Shown piece by piece: positions 15,289 to 26,132 of a stretch of 64,000 bases of DNA. Origin of the DNA: Massilia putida (GTDB lineage Bacteria > Pseudomonadota > Gammaproteobacteria > Burkholderiales > Burkholderiaceae_D); assembly GCF_001941825.1 (NCBI RefSeq), contig NZ_CP019038.1, positions 4,836,001-4,900,000 of the forward strand. The letters run 5' to 3'. Every line of letters begins with the position of its first letter. Within the stretch, counting starts at the first letter, position 1. Under the pieces are notes generated by a model, which was not told the DNA's origin, did no database searches, and was given only the letters and a program-made list of their open reading frames with translations. The translations under genes and the position numbers were made by a program.

Positions 15289-16749
15289 TCAGGCCGCGAG
15301 CTTCTTCTTCAGCAGCTCCGTGACCTGCGCCGGATTCGCCTTGCCTTTCGACGCCTTCATGCACTGGCCGATCAGCGCATTGATGGCGGCTTCCTTGCCG
15401 GCGCGGTACTGCTCGACCGATTTCGCATTGCCCGCCAGGACCTCGTCGACGATCGCTTCCAGCGCGCCCGTGTCCGAGATCTGCTTGAGGCCTTCGCGCT
15501 CGATGATGGCGTCGGCCAGGTGCTCGTCTTCCGATTTCGCTTCCCACATCAGGCTGAAGACCTTCTTGCCGGCGTTGTTCGAGATCGTCCCGTCGGCGAT
15601 GCGCTTCAAGAGCAGCGCGAGTTGCGACGCTTCGACCGGTGAATCCTCGATGGCGACGTCGGCACGGTTCAGCGCGGACGACACGTCGCCCATCAGCCAG
15701 TTGGCGGCCGCCTTGGCGTTCTCCTTGCCGGCCTTGGCGACGACGGCTTCGTAATACGTGGCCATCGCCTGCGACGACGTCAGGATCAGGGAGTCGTACT
15801 CGGGCAGGCCGTAGTCGCGGATGAAGCGCTCGCGCATCGCGGCCGGCAGTTCCGGCATGTCGGCCTTCACGCGGTCGATCCAGTCCTGCGAGATCATGAG
15901 CGGCGGCAGGTCGGGGTCGGGGAAGTAGCGGTAGTCCTGCGCGTCTTCCTTGCTGCGCATCTGGCGCGTTTCCTTGCGGTCCGGGTCCCACAGGCGCGTG
16001 GCCTGCACGACCTTGCCGCCGTCCTCGATCAGCTCGATCTGGCGGCGCACCTCGTAATTGACCGCTTCTTCGATGAAGCGGAAGGAGTTCAGGTTCTTGA
16101 TCTCGCAGCGGGTGCCGAATTCCTTCTGGCCGACGGGGCGCACGGACACGTTGACGTCGCAGCGGAACGAGCCCTCCTGCATATTGCCGTCGCAGACCCC
16201 CAGCCACATCACGAGGCCGTGCAGCGCCTTGGCGTACGCGACGGCTTCGGCCGCGCTGCGGATTTCCGGTTCGGAGACGATCTCCAGCAGCGGCGTGCCG
16301 GCGCGGTTCAGGTCGATGCCGCTCATGCCGTGGTAGTCCTCGTGCAGCGACTTGCCGGCGTCTTCCTCGAGGTGGGCGCGGGTCAGGTTGACGGTCTTCG
16401 TTTCCAGCTTGCCGTCCTTCTCGAACGCGAACGTGAGGCTGCCGCCTTGCACGACCGGGTCTTCGAACTGGCTGATCTGGTAGCCCTTCGGCAGGTCGGG
16501 ATAAAAGTAGTTCTTGCGCGCGAAGACGGACTGCGGCGCGATCTTGGCGCCGACCGCGAGGCCGAAGCGGATGGCGCGTTCGACGGCGCCCTTGTTCATC
16601 ACGGGCAGCACGCCCGGCAGCGCCAGGTCGACGGGGCTGGCCTGCGTGTTCGGCTCGGCGCCGAACTTGATCGAGCTGCCGCTGAAGATTTTGGAGTTGG
16701 TCGTGAGCTGGACGTGGTTCTCAAGACCGATGACGACTTCCCATTGCAT
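15289..16749 (-). CDS. gatB: Aspartyl/glutamyl-tRNA(Asn/Gln) amidotransferase subunit B
   Basis: 486 residues. Subunit of the GatCAB complex that converts misacylated Glu-tRNA(Gln) or Asp-tRNA(Asn) to the amide form. It binds the tRNA and phosphorylates the side chain. Typical segments are [13 protein letters not shown] at the start, [45 protein letters not shown] and the C-terminal YqeY-like helical domain ending in [11 protein letters not shown]. The length matches the family. It is third in the operon gatC-gatA-gatB, 14 bp after gatA. Confidence 0.97.
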   Translation of the reverse strand: MQWEVVIGLENHVQLTTNSKIFSGSSIKFGAEPNTQASPVDLALPGVLPVMNKGAVERAIRFGLAVGAKIAPQSVFARKNYFYPDLPKGYQISQFEDPVVQGGSLTFAFEKDGKLETKTVNLTRAHLEEDAGKSLHEDYHGMSGIDLNRAGTPLLEIVSEPEIRSAAEAVAYAKALHGLVMWLGVCDGNMQEGSFRCDVNVSVRPVGQKEFGTRCEIKNLNSFRFIEEAVNYEVRRQIELIEDGGKVVQATRLWDPDRKETRQMRSKEDAQDYRYFPDPDLPPLMISQDWIDRVKADMPELPAAMRERFIRDYGLPEYDSLILTSSQAMATYYEAVVAKAGKENAKAAANWLMGDVSSALNRADVAIEDSPVEASQLALLLKRIADGTISNNAGKKVFSLMWEAKSEDEHLADAIIEREGLKQISDTGALEAIVDEVLAGNAKSVEQYRAGKEAAINALIGQCMKASKGKANPAQVTELLKKKLAA

Positions 16750-16763
16750 AGTGTTCTCTCTTA

Positions 16764-18242
16764 TCAAACGCCTTCGGGCGCGCGCGTATGCCAATCGGTG
16801 GCTTGCTGGTACTGGTGCGCGATGTTCAGCAGCTTCGCCTCGGCAAAGTAATTGCCGATGATTTGCAGGCCCACCGGACGGTTCGCATTTTTCTCGCCCT
16901 GGCCGAAGCCGACCGGGATCGACATGCCGGGCAGGCCCGCCAGGCTGGTCGACAGCGTGAAGATGTCGGCCAGGTAGTTCGCCACCGGGTCGTTCGCCTT
17001 CGAGCCCAGGTCCCATGCGACGCTCGGGGCCACCGGCCCCATGATCACGTCGCACTGGTCGCGGAACGCGGCCTGGAAGTCGTCGGCGATCAGGCGGCGG
17101 ATCTTCTGCGCCTGCACGTAATAGGCATCGTAGTAGCCGTGGCACAGCACGTAGGTGCCGACCATGATGCGGCGCTGGACTTCCTTGCCGAAGCCTTGCG
17201 CCCGCGTTTTCTTGTACATGTCCTGCAAGTCGGTGTACTCGGGGGCGCGGTAGCCGTAGCGCACGCCGTCGAAGCGCGACAGGTTCGACGAGGCTTCCGC
17301 CGGCGCGATGATGTAGTACACGGGAATCGACAGCGACGTCTTCGGCAGCGAGATCTCGACCAGGGTCGCGCCCAGCTTCACGAATTCGTCCAGCGCGGCG
17401 CGCACGGCCTGCTCGACGTCGCTTGCCAGGCCTTCGCCGAAGTATTCCTTCGGCACGCCGATGCGCAGGCCGGTCAAGGGCGCGTTCAGGTCGCGCGTGA
17501 AGTCCTCGCGGGCATTGCCCTGCTCCGGCGTGAGGCTCGTCGAGTCGCGCTCGTCGAAGCCGACCATCTCGTTCAGCAGCAAGGCGCAGTCCTCGGCCGT
17601 GCGGGCCATCGGGCCGCCCTGGTCGAGCGACGACGCGAACGCGATCATGCCGAAGCGCGACACGCGGCCGTACGTCGGCTTGATGCCGGTGATGCCGCAG
17701 AACGCGGCCGGCTGGCGGATCGAGCCGCCCGTGTCGGTGCCGGTCGCGGCCGGCGCCAGGCGTGCGGCGACCGCTGCGGCCGAGCCGCCCGACGAGCCGC
17801 CCGGCACGGCCAGCGCATCCCACGGATTCTTGACGGCGCCGAACGCCGAGTTCTCGTTCGACGAGCCCATCGCGAATTCGTCGCAGTTGAGCTTGCCCAG
17901 CGTGACCATGCCGGCGTCCGCGAACTTCGTCACGACGGTCGCGTCGAACGGGCTCACGTAATTGCCGAGCATCTTCGAGGCCGCGGTCGAGCGCCAGCCT
18001 TGCGTGACGAAAATGTCCTTGTGGGCGATGGGGATGCCCGTCAGCGGGCCGGCGTTGCCTTCCGCGATGCGCGCGTCGGCGGCCTTGGCTTGCGCCAGCG
18101 ACAGGTCCGGATTCACGTCCAGGAACGCGTTGTGCCGGCTCGCGGCGATGCGGTCGAGGTAGTGCTGCGTCAGCTCCGTCGCCGAGACTTGTTTCGAGTG
18201 CAGGAGCGCGGACAGCTCCTTGATGGTTTTTTGATGCATCAT
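16764..18242 (-). CDS. gatA: Aspartyl/glutamyl-tRNA(Asn/Gln) amidotransferase subunit A
   Basis: 492 residues. Amidase subunit that releases ammonia from glutamine for the GatCAB reaction. The Ser-cisSer-Lys triad is visible: Lys in IAHKDIF, and the Ser pair within [17 protein letters not shown] and [15 protein letters not shown]. The start is one of two adjacent ATG codons (18242 or 18239); the ribosome binding site is weak, so coupling to gatC, which ends 22 bp upstream, is likely. Confidence 0.97.
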   Translation of the reverse strand: MMHQKTIKELSALLHSKQVSATELTQHYLDRIAASRHNAFLDVNPDLSLAQAKAADARIAEGNAGPLTGIPIAHKDIFVTQGWRSTAASKMLGNYVSPFDATVVTKFADAGMVTLGKLNCDEFAMGSSNENSAFGAVKNPWDALAVPGGSSGGSAAAVAARLAPAATGTDTGGSIRQPAAFCGITGIKPTYGRVSRFGMIAFASSLDQGGPMARTAEDCALLLNEMVGFDERDSTSLTPEQGNAREDFTRDLNAPLTGLRIGVPKEYFGEGLASDVEQAVRAALDEFVKLGATLVEISLPKTSLSIPVYYIIAPAEASSNLSRFDGVRYGYRAPEYTDLQDMYKKTRAQGFGKEVQRRIMVGTYVLCHGYYDAYYVQAQKIRRLIADDFQAAFRDQCDVIMGPVAPSVAWDLGSKANDPVANYLADIFTLSTSLAGLPGMSIPVGFGQGEKNANRPVGLQIIGNYFAEAKLLNIAHQYQQATDWHTRAPEGV

Positions 18243-18264
18243 GATGGTCGACGTTCGCTGCGGG

Positions 18265-18564
18265 TTATTCGATGACTTTCGGCACGAGGTACAGGCCGTC
18301 CTGGGTGATCGGGGCGGGGGCCTGGTAGTCGTCGCGGTGGTTTTCTTCCGTGACCACGTCCTCGCGCAGGCGCAGGGGGAGGGCGAGCACGGCTGCCAGG
18401 GGTTGCGACAACGGCGCAACACCCGTGGTGTCGACGGCTTGCATCTGCTCGGCCAGGGCGAAGATCCCGTTCAGCTCGTTCAAGGCGATCTCGGCGTGGG
18501 CTTCATCCATATCGAGCTGGGCCAGGTTGGCGATCCGTTTTACGTCTGAAAGTGTCAGGGACAT
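18265..18564 (-). CDS. gatC: Aspartyl/glutamyl-tRNA(Asn/Gln) amidotransferase subunit C
   Basis: 99 residues, the usual size. This small subunit clamps GatA to GatB. It has the N-terminal [14 protein letters not shown] helix and the C-terminal [15 protein letters not shown] / [16 protein letters not shown] that wraps the interface. First gene of the gatCAB operon and divergent from mreB. GGGA precedes the ATG at 18564. Confidence 0.96.
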   Translation of the reverse strand: MSLTLSDVKRIANLAQLDMDEAHAEIALNELNGIFALAEQMQAVDTTGVAPLSQPLAAVLALPLRLREDVVTEENHRDDYQAPAPITQDGLYLVPKVIE

Positions 18565-18702
18565 GGCAAAAGGCGCGGTTCGGCACCGCGTTCAAAAGAT
18601 GAGTGTGTAGACAATGAAATTTGGACAACGGCGCGTTAAAGCGGATAAAAGCTTTCTAATACCGTCGATCTCGCAGGCTGATATGGGCATGAAACCACCC
18701 GT

Positions 18703-18731
18703 TTTTCAGCGTTTAATCGGCAAATTATAAG
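18703..18731 (+). promoter_or_regulatory. Candidate promoter of the mreB operon
   Basis: TTTTCA (18703-18708) and TATAAG (18726-18731) are 17 bp apart and resemble -35 and -10 hexamers; a second -10-like TAGAAT follows at 18733. The whole gatC-mreB gap (18565-18874) has no other gene. It is lower in GC than its flanks and would carry both divergent promoters and a leader of about 140 nt for mreB. Confidence 0.4.
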
Positions 18732-18748
18732 GTAGAATGGCGGGCTAA

Positions 18749-19918
<1,170 letters not shown>

Positions 19919-20084
19919 CCCGGCAGTGGCAACGCGGACATGGCGTGTGATGGTCCCGGCGATCCCGTGGCCCCACGCGCCGTTTGCGTTTTTTGCATTC
20001 AGCGCTGGCGACGCTCGGCGACCGCATCCCGGCACCAAGCGTCCACATTGACGCGGGCCCACTGCGCCCGCATTATTGGAAGTC

Positions 20085-21266
20085 ATGCAATACAGTCCTC
20101 CGCCGCTTTTCAAGCAGGGCGCCCCCGCAAGGGTCAAGGTGACCGTGTTCGCCCTGCTCTCGATCGCGCTGCTCGTGGTCGACGCCCGCCTGCATGCGCT
20201 CACCGCCGTGCGCCAGGTGGCGGCAACGGTCCTGTACCCGTTCCAGATGGCGGCCCTAATGCCGCGCGACGCGCTGGCCAATATGGGCACGTATTTTTCC
20301 TCGATCTCCGCGCTGCAGAAGGAAGTGCGCGACCTCAAGAGCCAGCAGGTCGCCATGGCCCAGGCCATGCAGCAGGCCCAGCTCCAGATGGCCGAGAACG
20401 CCCAGCTGCGCCGCCTGATGGACGCGCGCGAGCACCTGCCCGTGCGTTCGCAGATGAGCGAGATCTTGTATGACGCGCGCGACCCGTCCACGCGGCGCGT
20501 CGTGCTCGACCGCGGCACCCGCAACGGCGTCAAGCTCGGCCTGCCCGTGATCGACAACGCCGGCGTCGTCGGCCAGGTCACGCGCGTGTTCCCGTTCACG
20601 TCCGAAGTCACGCTGCTGACCGACAAGGAGCAGGCGATTCCCGTGCAGGTGCTGCGCAACGGTTTACGCAGCGTGGCGTACGGCCGCGGCCAGTCCGGCT
20701 TGCTGGACCTGCGCTTCGTCGCGCCGAACGCGGACATCCAGGTCGGCGACGTGCTCGTGACGTCGGGCCTGGACGGCATCTATCCGGCCGGGCTCGCGGT
20801 CGCGAAGGTGATCCAGGTCGAGAACGTGGCGCAGGGCGCCTTCGGCCGCGTCGTGTGCCAGCCGCTGGCCGGCATCGACCGCCACCGCCAGCTGTTGATC
20901 GTGATGTCCGACCAGCCGCTGCCGCCACGCCCGCCCGCGGAGCCGGCCAAGGCCGCCGCGACCATGGCGTCGAAGAAGAATCTGCCGCGCATGGAGCCGG
21001 TGCCGCCACCGCCGCTGCCGCCGCAGCCGCTGGCGCCCGCCGTCGCGCCGGCCGCGGGTGCCGCGGGTGCCGCGAACGGGGCCCGCGTGCCCGCGCGCGC
21101 GACCGCGGGCGTGGCGGCGGCGCAGGTGCCCGCCGCCGCTGCCGTCCACGCCCCGGCGGCCGGAGCGCCGGTCGCAACCACCGGCACCGCCGCGCGCCAG
21201 CCGGCCGCCGTCGCGCCGGCGCCCGCGGCTGCCAACGGCGCGCCCCGGCCGAAGGAGGGTAACTGA
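20085..21266 (+). CDS. mreC: Rod shape-determining protein MreC
   Basis: 393 residues. Bitopic inner-membrane protein with one TM (~18-40), a periplasmic coiled coil (~70-110; SALQKEVRDLKSQQ) and the double beta-barrel domain (~120-285; VVLDRGTRNGVKLGLPVID, VTSGLDGIYPAGLAVAKV). It binds PBP2 and MreD. The C-terminal ~100 residues form an unusual low-complexity tail of Pro and Ala that is absent from most MreC proteins. It overlaps mreD by one base (TGATG). The ATG at 20085 follows TTGGAAG. Confidence 0.94.
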   Translation: MQYSPPPLFKQGAPARVKVTVFALLSIALLVVDARLHALTAVRQVAATVLYPFQMAALMPRDALANMGTYFSSISALQKEVRDLKSQQVAMAQAMQQAQLQMAENAQLRRLMDAREHLPVRSQMSEILYDARDPSTRRVVLDRGTRNGVKLGLPVIDNAGVVGQVTRVFPFTSEVTLLTDKEQAIPVQVLRNGLRSVAYGRGQSGLLDLRFVAPNADIQVGDVLVTSGLDGIYPAGLAVAKVIQVENVAQGAFGRVVCQPLAGIDRHRQLLIVMSDQPLPPRPPAEPAKAAATMASKKNLPRMEPVPPPPLPPQPLAPAVAPAAGAAGAANGARVPARATAGVAAAQVPAAAAVHAPAAGAPVATTGTAARQPAAVAPAPAAANGAPRPKEGN

Positions 21267-21787
21267 TGCCGGCGACGAACCGTCCGCACTACATCCTGCT
21301 GCCGGTCAGCCCGCTGTTCATCGCCTTCAGCCTGGTCTGCGCCTTCATGCTCAACCTGCTGCCCTGGGGCCGCTGGGTGGGCGCGCCGGACTTCGTCGCA
21401 CTGGTCCTCGTGTTCTGGGGGATCCACCAGCCGCGCAAGGTCGGCATCGGCATCGCATTCTGCATGGGCCTGCTGATGGACGTGCACGACGCGACGCTGC
21501 TGGGCGAGAACGCCCTCGCATACACGCTGCTGTCGTACCTGGCGATCATGATCCACCGCCGCGTGCTATGGTTCCCGCTTGTCACGCAGGCGATGCACGT
21601 GTTTCCCCTGCTGCTGCTGACGCAGGCCATCCAGGTGATGGTGCGCTTCTTCGTCACGGGCCGCTTTCCCGGCGCGCTCGTGTTCATCGAAAGCGTCATC
21701 GCCGTCGCGCTGTGGCCCGTGATCACGTGGCTGCTGCTGGCGCCGCAGCGCCGCGCGGTCGACAAGGACCACACGCGTCCGATCTGA
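21266..21787 (+). CDS. mreD: Rod shape-determining protein MreD
   Basis: 173 residues, almost entirely hydrophobic, with five to six TM helices; no soluble domain. It holds the MreC-PBP2-RodA complex together in the membrane. The position directly after mreC, the one-base overlap and the PLFIAFSLVCAFMLNLLPWG opening are typical. 30 bp separate it from mrdA. Confidence 0.94.
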   Translation: MPATNRPHYILLPVSPLFIAFSLVCAFMLNLLPWGRWVGAPDFVALVLVFWGIHQPRKVGIGIAFCMGLLMDVHDATLLGENALAYTLLSYLAIMIHRRVLWFPLVTQAMHVFPLLLLTQAIQVMVRFFVTGRFPGALVFIESVIAVALWPVITWLLLAPQRRAVDKDHTRPI

Positions 21788-21817
21788 TCCGAAGAATACT
21801 CCCGTAACATAAGCCGA

Positions 21818-23797
21818 ATGACCGAGATTAAAGACAGCGATCGCGAGATCCACCTGTTCCGCATGCGCCTGACGGCGATCGCGCTGTTCGTGTTCATCTG
21901 CTTCGGCCTGCTCGTCGCGCGCTTCGTCTGGCTGCAGGTCGTCAAGCACAGCCAGTACATGGCGCAGGCCGAGGACAACCGCATCGCGCTCGTCCCCATC
22001 GTCCCGAACCGCGGCCTGATCGTGGACCGCAACGGCGTCGTCCTGGCCAGTAACTACTCGGCCTACACGCTCGAGATCACGCCGTCGAAGCTGGAAGCGA
22101 ACCTGGATTCCGTCATCGACGAGCTGGCGAAGCTCGTCACGATCGAACCGAAAGACAGGAAGCGCTTCAAGCGCCTGATGGAAGAGTCGAAGAATTTTTC
22201 CAGCGTCCCGATCCGCACCCGCCTGACGGACGACGAGGTCGCGCGCTTCACCGCGCAGCGTTTCCGCTTCCCCGGCGTGGAAGTGCAGGCGCGCCTGTTC
22301 CGCCAGTATCCGCTGGGCGAGGTGGCGTCGCACGTGCTGGGCTATATCGGCCGCATCAACCAGGCCGAGGCCAAGGTCATCGAGGCCGGCGACGATGCCG
22401 CCAACTACACGGGCACGGACCACATCGGCAAGGAAGGCCTGGAAAAGAGCTATGAACGGCAGCTGCACGGCCAGACAGGCTACGAGGAAGTGGAGCGCTC
22501 GGCCGGCGGCCGCGCGATCCGGACCTTGTCGCGCACGCCGCCGACGCCGGGCAACAACCTGATCCTGTCGATCGACATCGAGCTGCAGAAGGTCGTCGAG
22601 CAGGCGTTCGGCGATTACCGCGGCGCGCTGGTCGCCATCGAACCGTCGACGGGCGACGTGCTCGCCTACGTGTCGCGTCCCGGCTTCGACCCGAACCTGT
22701 TCGTCGACGGCATCGACTCGCAGAGCTGGACGGAGCTGAACACGTCGCTCGACAAGCCGCTGATGAACCGTCCGCTGTCCGGCACGTATCCGCCCGGCTC
22801 GACGTTCAAGCCCTACATGGCGCTGGCCGCGCTCGAGTACGGCCTGCGCCGTCCCGAGTACGGCATCAGCGACCCGGGCTTCTTCGTGCTGGGCGGGCAC
22901 CGCTTCAACGACGACAAGAAGGGCGGCCACGGCTACATGGACATGTACCGCTCGATCGTGATGTCGTGCGACACGTATTACTACCAGCTCGGCAACGAGA
23001 TGGGCATCGACCGCATCCACGATTTCATGCAGCCGTTCGGCTTCGGCGAAAAGACCGGCATCGACCTCGAACATGAGAAGACCGGCGTGCTGCCGTCGCA
23101 GGCGTGGAAACGCGAGCGCTTCAAGCGCAGCCGCGCGGCGCAGAAGTGGGTGGGCGGCGACACGATCTCGATCTCCATCGGCAACGGCTTCAACAGCTAC
23201 ACGCCGCTGCAGATGGCGCACGCGGTGGCCACGCTGGCCAACGACGGCGTCATCATGAAGCCGCACCTCGTCAAGCTGCTCGAGGACGGCGGCAATCACG
23301 CGCGCACGCCGACGGTGCCGAAGGAATCCGGCCGCATCCCGATCAAGCAGCAGAACATCGACGTCATCAAGCGCGCGATGGCCGGCGTGACGTCGGACCA
23401 GAGCGGCACGGCATTCATCCCGTTCCGCGGCGTACAATACACGGTGGCCGGCAAGACGGGTACGGCGCAGGTCGTGGGCCTCAAGGGCCAGAAATACAAT
23501 GCCGCCGCGACGCCGGAACGCCTGCGCGACAACGCGTTGTTCATCGCGTTCGCACCGGCCGACCATCCGCGCATCGCGCTCGCGCTCGTCGTGGAAAACG
23601 CCGGCTTCGGCGCGGCCGTGGCGGCGCCGATCGCGCGCAAGGCGCTCGATTACTACCTGCTCGGCAAGCGCCCGGGCGACGCCGACAAGCCGGCGCCGAA
23701 GGCCGTCGATCCGGTGCCGGCGGACGAAGACCAGGTGGCGCCCACGGCCGGCGCCGACTTCAGGCCGGGCGGCGAGACCCCCGGCAACAAGGACTGA
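21818..23797 (+). CDS. mrdA: Penicillin-binding protein 2 (elongation transpeptidase)
   Basis: 659 residues. Cross-links peptidoglycan during lateral growth. One N-terminal TM (~22-45), a pedestal/dimerisation domain (~60-240) and the transpeptidase domain with catalytic Ser in PPGSTFKPYMAL, the SxN-type motif within SCDTYYYQLG, and AGKTGTAQ. The C-terminal ~40 residues are Pro/Asp-rich. The start at 21818 matches the usual short cytoplasmic tail. 3 bp upstream of rodA, its glycosyltransferase partner. Confidence 0.97.
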   Translation: MTEIKDSDREIHLFRMRLTAIALFVFICFGLLVARFVWLQVVKHSQYMAQAEDNRIALVPIVPNRGLIVDRNGVVLASNYSAYTLEITPSKLEANLDSVIDELAKLVTIEPKDRKRFKRLMEESKNFSSVPIRTRLTDDEVARFTAQRFRFPGVEVQARLFRQYPLGEVASHVLGYIGRINQAEAKVIEAGDDAANYTGTDHIGKEGLEKSYERQLHGQTGYEEVERSAGGRAIRTLSRTPPTPGNNLILSIDIELQKVVEQAFGDYRGALVAIEPSTGDVLAYVSRPGFDPNLFVDGIDSQSWTELNTSLDKPLMNRPLSGTYPPGSTFKPYMALAALEYGLRRPEYGISDPGFFVLGGHRFNDDKKGGHGYMDMYRSIVMSCDTYYYQLGNEMGIDRIHDFMQPFGFGEKTGIDLEHEKTGVLPSQAWKRERFKRSRAAQKWVGGDTISISIGNGFNSYTPLQMAHAVATLANDGVIMKPHLVKLLEDGGNHARTPTVPKESGRIPIKQQNIDVIKRAMAGVTSDQSGTAFIPFRGVQYTVAGKTGTAQVVGLKGQKYNAAATPERLRDNALFIAFAPADHPRIALALVVENAGFGAAVAAPIARKALDYYLLGKRPGDADKPAPKAVDPVPADEDQVAPTAGADFRPGGETPGNKD

Positions 23798-23800
23798 ACC

Positions 23801-24916
23801 ATGGCGCATTTTCCCGAACGCCGCTCGCTCAGCCGGCGCCTCAAACCGTATTTCACCGTCTTCGACCCGGCGCTGTCGCTGATCCTGTTCCTGCTGCTGT
23901 GCGTGGGACTGGTCACGCTGTCCTCGGCCGGCCACGACTTCCCGGGCCGCCTGGAAGGCCAGATGCGCAACATCCTCGCGGCCTTCGTGTTCATGTGGCT
24001 TGCTGCCATCGTGCCGCCGCAGACGCTGCTGCGGCTGGCGGTGCCCGTGTACACGTTCGGCGTCGCGCTGCTGCTGGCCGTGGCGGTCGCCGGCACCATC
24101 AAGAAGGGCGCGCGGCGCTGGCTGCACGTGGGCGTCGACATCCAGCCGTCCGAGATCATGAAGATCGCCACGCCGCTGATGCTGGCCTGGTATTTCCAGA
24201 CGCGTGCCGGCGCCCTCAAGTGGAAGTCGTTCGTGGTGGCGGCACTGTTGCTCGGGGTGCCGTTCGGCCTCATCGCCAAGCAGCCCGACCTGGGCACGGC
24301 GCTGCTGGTGGGCGGATCGGGCTTCTACGTGATCTTCCTGGCCGGCTTGTCGTGGAAGGCGCTGGCCGCGTTGTTCGTGGCCGGCTGCGGCGCATTGCCC
24401 GTGGCCTGGTCGATGATGCACGACTACCAGCGCGAGCGGGTGATGACCCTCATCGATCCGACGTCCGACCCGCTCGGCAAGGGTTTTCACATCATCCAGT
24501 CGACCATCGCGATCGGCTCGGGCGGCGTGTCCGGCAAGGGGTATATGAAGGGCACACAGGCGTATCTCGAGTTCATTCCCGAGCGCACCACCGACTTCAT
24601 CTTTTCGGTATATTCCGAGGAATTCGGTCTGATCGGTAACCTGGTGCTGCTGTTCCTGTACCTGCTGCTGATCGGACGCGCGATGATGATCGCGGCCAAT
24701 GCGCCGAACCTGTTCACGCGCCTGCTGGCGGGCGCGGTCGCGATGATGTTTTTTACGTATGCTTTCGTCAACATGGGCATGGTCAGCGGCATCCTGCCCG
24801 TGGTCGGAGTTCCGCTTCCTTTCATGAGCTATGGCGGTACCGCGTTGATTACTTTGGGCCTCTGCAGTGGTATATTGATGAGTATTCAACGACACCGCAA
24901 ACTGGTGCAGACCTGA
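23801..24916 (+). CDS. rodA: Peptidoglycan glycosyltransferase RodA (SEDS family)
   Basis: 371 residues with ten TM helices. Polymerises lipid II during elongation, paired with PBP2. SEDS hallmarks are GARRWLHVGVDIQPSEIMKI, KQPDLGTALLVGGSG with the catalytic Asp region, ERTTDFIFSVYSEEFGLIG and VGVPLPFMSYGGTA. The gene runs 3 bp after mrdA, and rlpA starts one base after its stop. Confidence 0.97.
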   Translation: MAHFPERRSLSRRLKPYFTVFDPALSLILFLLLCVGLVTLSSAGHDFPGRLEGQMRNILAAFVFMWLAAIVPPQTLLRLAVPVYTFGVALLLAVAVAGTIKKGARRWLHVGVDIQPSEIMKIATPLMLAWYFQTRAGALKWKSFVVAALLLGVPFGLIAKQPDLGTALLVGGSGFYVIFLAGLSWKALAALFVAGCGALPVAWSMMHDYQRERVMTLIDPTSDPLGKGFHIIQSTIAIGSGGVSGKGYMKGTQAYLEFIPERTTDFIFSVYSEEFGLIGNLVLLFLYLLLIGRAMMIAANAPNLFTRLLAGAVAMMFFTYAFVNMGMVSGILPVVGVPLPFMSYGGTALITLGLCSGILMSIQRHRKLVQT

Positions 24917-24917
24917 T

Positions 24918-25943
24918 ATGCAAGAGAACGCGATGGCCGTTCCGAGGTTACTCCCAGCGGTCATTGCGTTGTTGGCAATGATGGCGGGCTGCAGTACCAC
25001 GGACCAGAACGGCGAACACAAAAGCCTGATTCCCCTGCCTTGGAAGCACAAGGTGACCCGCGTGGACCCGACGCTTCCCAACCTCCCGGCGGCCGGCTCC
25101 GGCCGCGGCGGCTACTACCAGGACGATGGCCCCGGCGCGAACCCGCCGCCCGGCCTGCTCGACACGCCCGATGCCGTCGTCAAGTACGAACCCTACGCCA
25201 AGTTCGCCAACAAGCCGTACGCCGTGTTCGGCCAGACGTACACCCCGCTCATCAACGACGAACCGTTCACCCAGCGCGGCGTCGCCAGCTGGTATGGCGT
25301 GAAGTTCCACGGCCAGCGCACGTCGTCGGGCGAGGCCTACGACATGTACAAGATGACGGCCGCGCATCCGACTCTGCCCATTCCCTCGTATGCGCGCATC
25401 ACGAGCCTGGAAAGCGGCAAGTCGGTCGTCGTGCGCATCAACGACCGCGGCCCGTTCCACTCCGACCGCATCGTCGACGTCTCGTACACGGCGGCCCTCA
25501 AGCTCGGCCTGCTGGGGAAGGGCAGCCACGAAGTGCAGATCGAGCGCCTGTTCCCGGGCGACGTGGTGCAGCTCGCGTCCGCGCGCCGCGCCGCCGCATC
25601 CGAGGCACAGGCGATGTCGGCGCCGCCCGCCATCGCCGCGCTGATGCTGGAAGACCGCGTCGACATGGACAGCGCCGCCGTCGCGCGCGCACAGACCGCC
25701 CCCGCCGCCGCGTTGACGCCGGGCTTCTATCTGCAGCTGGGTGCCTACGGGCGCGCAGGCAAGGCCGAGGAAATGGGCGAAAAGCTCAGGCAGGCCGGCA
25801 TCGACCTGGATGTCGCGGTCGTGCGCTCCGGCAGCGTCAACCGCCTGTACGGCGGCCCGTTCGAAACCCGTGCGCTGGCGCAGGAAGCGGCGCGCACGCT
25901 GCCGGCAGGGCTTGGCCTGAAACCCATCGTCGTACGGCGCTGA
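24918..25943 (+). CDS. rlpA: Septal-ring lytic transglycosylase RlpA, lipoprotein with SPOR domain
   Basis: 341 residues. A signal peptide ends in a lipobox (LAMMAGC), so the protein is an outer- or inner-leaflet lipoprotein. The double-psi beta-barrel RlpA domain (~118-215) carries GVASWYGVKFHGQRTSSGE and VVVRINDRGPF, including the catalytic Asp. A Pro/Ala linker and a C-terminal SPOR domain (~262-341; GFYLQLGAYGRAGKAEEMG), which binds denuded glycan strands, follow. It starts 2 bp after the rodA stop; an internal ATG (24933) is an alternative start. Last gene of the elongation operon. Confidence 0.93.
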   Translation: MQENAMAVPRLLPAVIALLAMMAGCSTTDQNGEHKSLIPLPWKHKVTRVDPTLPNLPAAGSGRGGYYQDDGPGANPPPGLLDTPDAVVKYEPYAKFANKPYAVFGQTYTPLINDEPFTQRGVASWYGVKFHGQRTSSGEAYDMYKMTAAHPTLPIPSYARITSLESGKSVVVRINDRGPFHSDRIVDVSYTAALKLGLLGKGSHEVQIERLFPGDVVQLASARRAAASEAQAMSAPPAIAALMLEDRVDMDSAAVARAQTAPAAALTPGFYLQLGAYGRAGKAEEMGEKLRQAGIDLDVAVVRSGSVNRLYGGPFETRALAQEAARTLPAGLGLKPIVVRR

Positions 25944-25969
25944 GCCGTTTGCTGCGCTTCAGCTCGCAT

Positions 25970-25984
25970 AGACATCTGATGTCT
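25970..25984. promoter_or_regulatory. Palindrome AGACATC-T-GATGTCT upstream of the TonB receptor
   Basis: A perfect 7-bp inverted repeat around one T. It is built from the same half-sites (GATGTC/GACATC) as the palindrome at 26094, but in the opposite order. The half-site GATGTC is followed by TGATC, giving a partial second copy of the GATGTC-N-GACATC arrangement. It lies 367 bp before the receptor start. The regulator is not identifiable here. Confidence 0.45.
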
Positions 25985-26093
25985 GATCAATATTCCGCCG
26001 AATTGCGCCCGATAGTTGCCGATTTCCCACAATGGATGCCGATTTTGACCGGCCGCGTGTCCTAAAAGTAGGTTTCCTTAGGGTTCATCATCG

Positions 26094-26106
26094 GATGTCA
26101 GACATC
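26094..26106. promoter_or_regulatory. Palindrome GATGTC-A-GACATC upstream of the TonB receptor
   Basis: A perfect 6-bp inverted repeat with a one-base centre, 123 bp from the centre of the palindrome at 25970. Odd-centred sites of this form are common operators for GntR/FCD-type repressors. Spacing close to 12 helical turns would allow looping. Likely control of the TonB-dependent receptor, of the small ORF at 26133, or of both. Confidence 0.5.
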
Positions 26107-26132
26107 TGCAACGATTTTTTCTTTGCTACACG

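Noticed and set aside
20048..20076. TTGACG with 17-bp spacing to CATTAT just before mreC, resembling a promoter
   Set aside because: The implied transcript start would be 1-2 nt before the mreC start codon and would exclude the ribosome binding site. mreC is more likely read from the mreB promoter.
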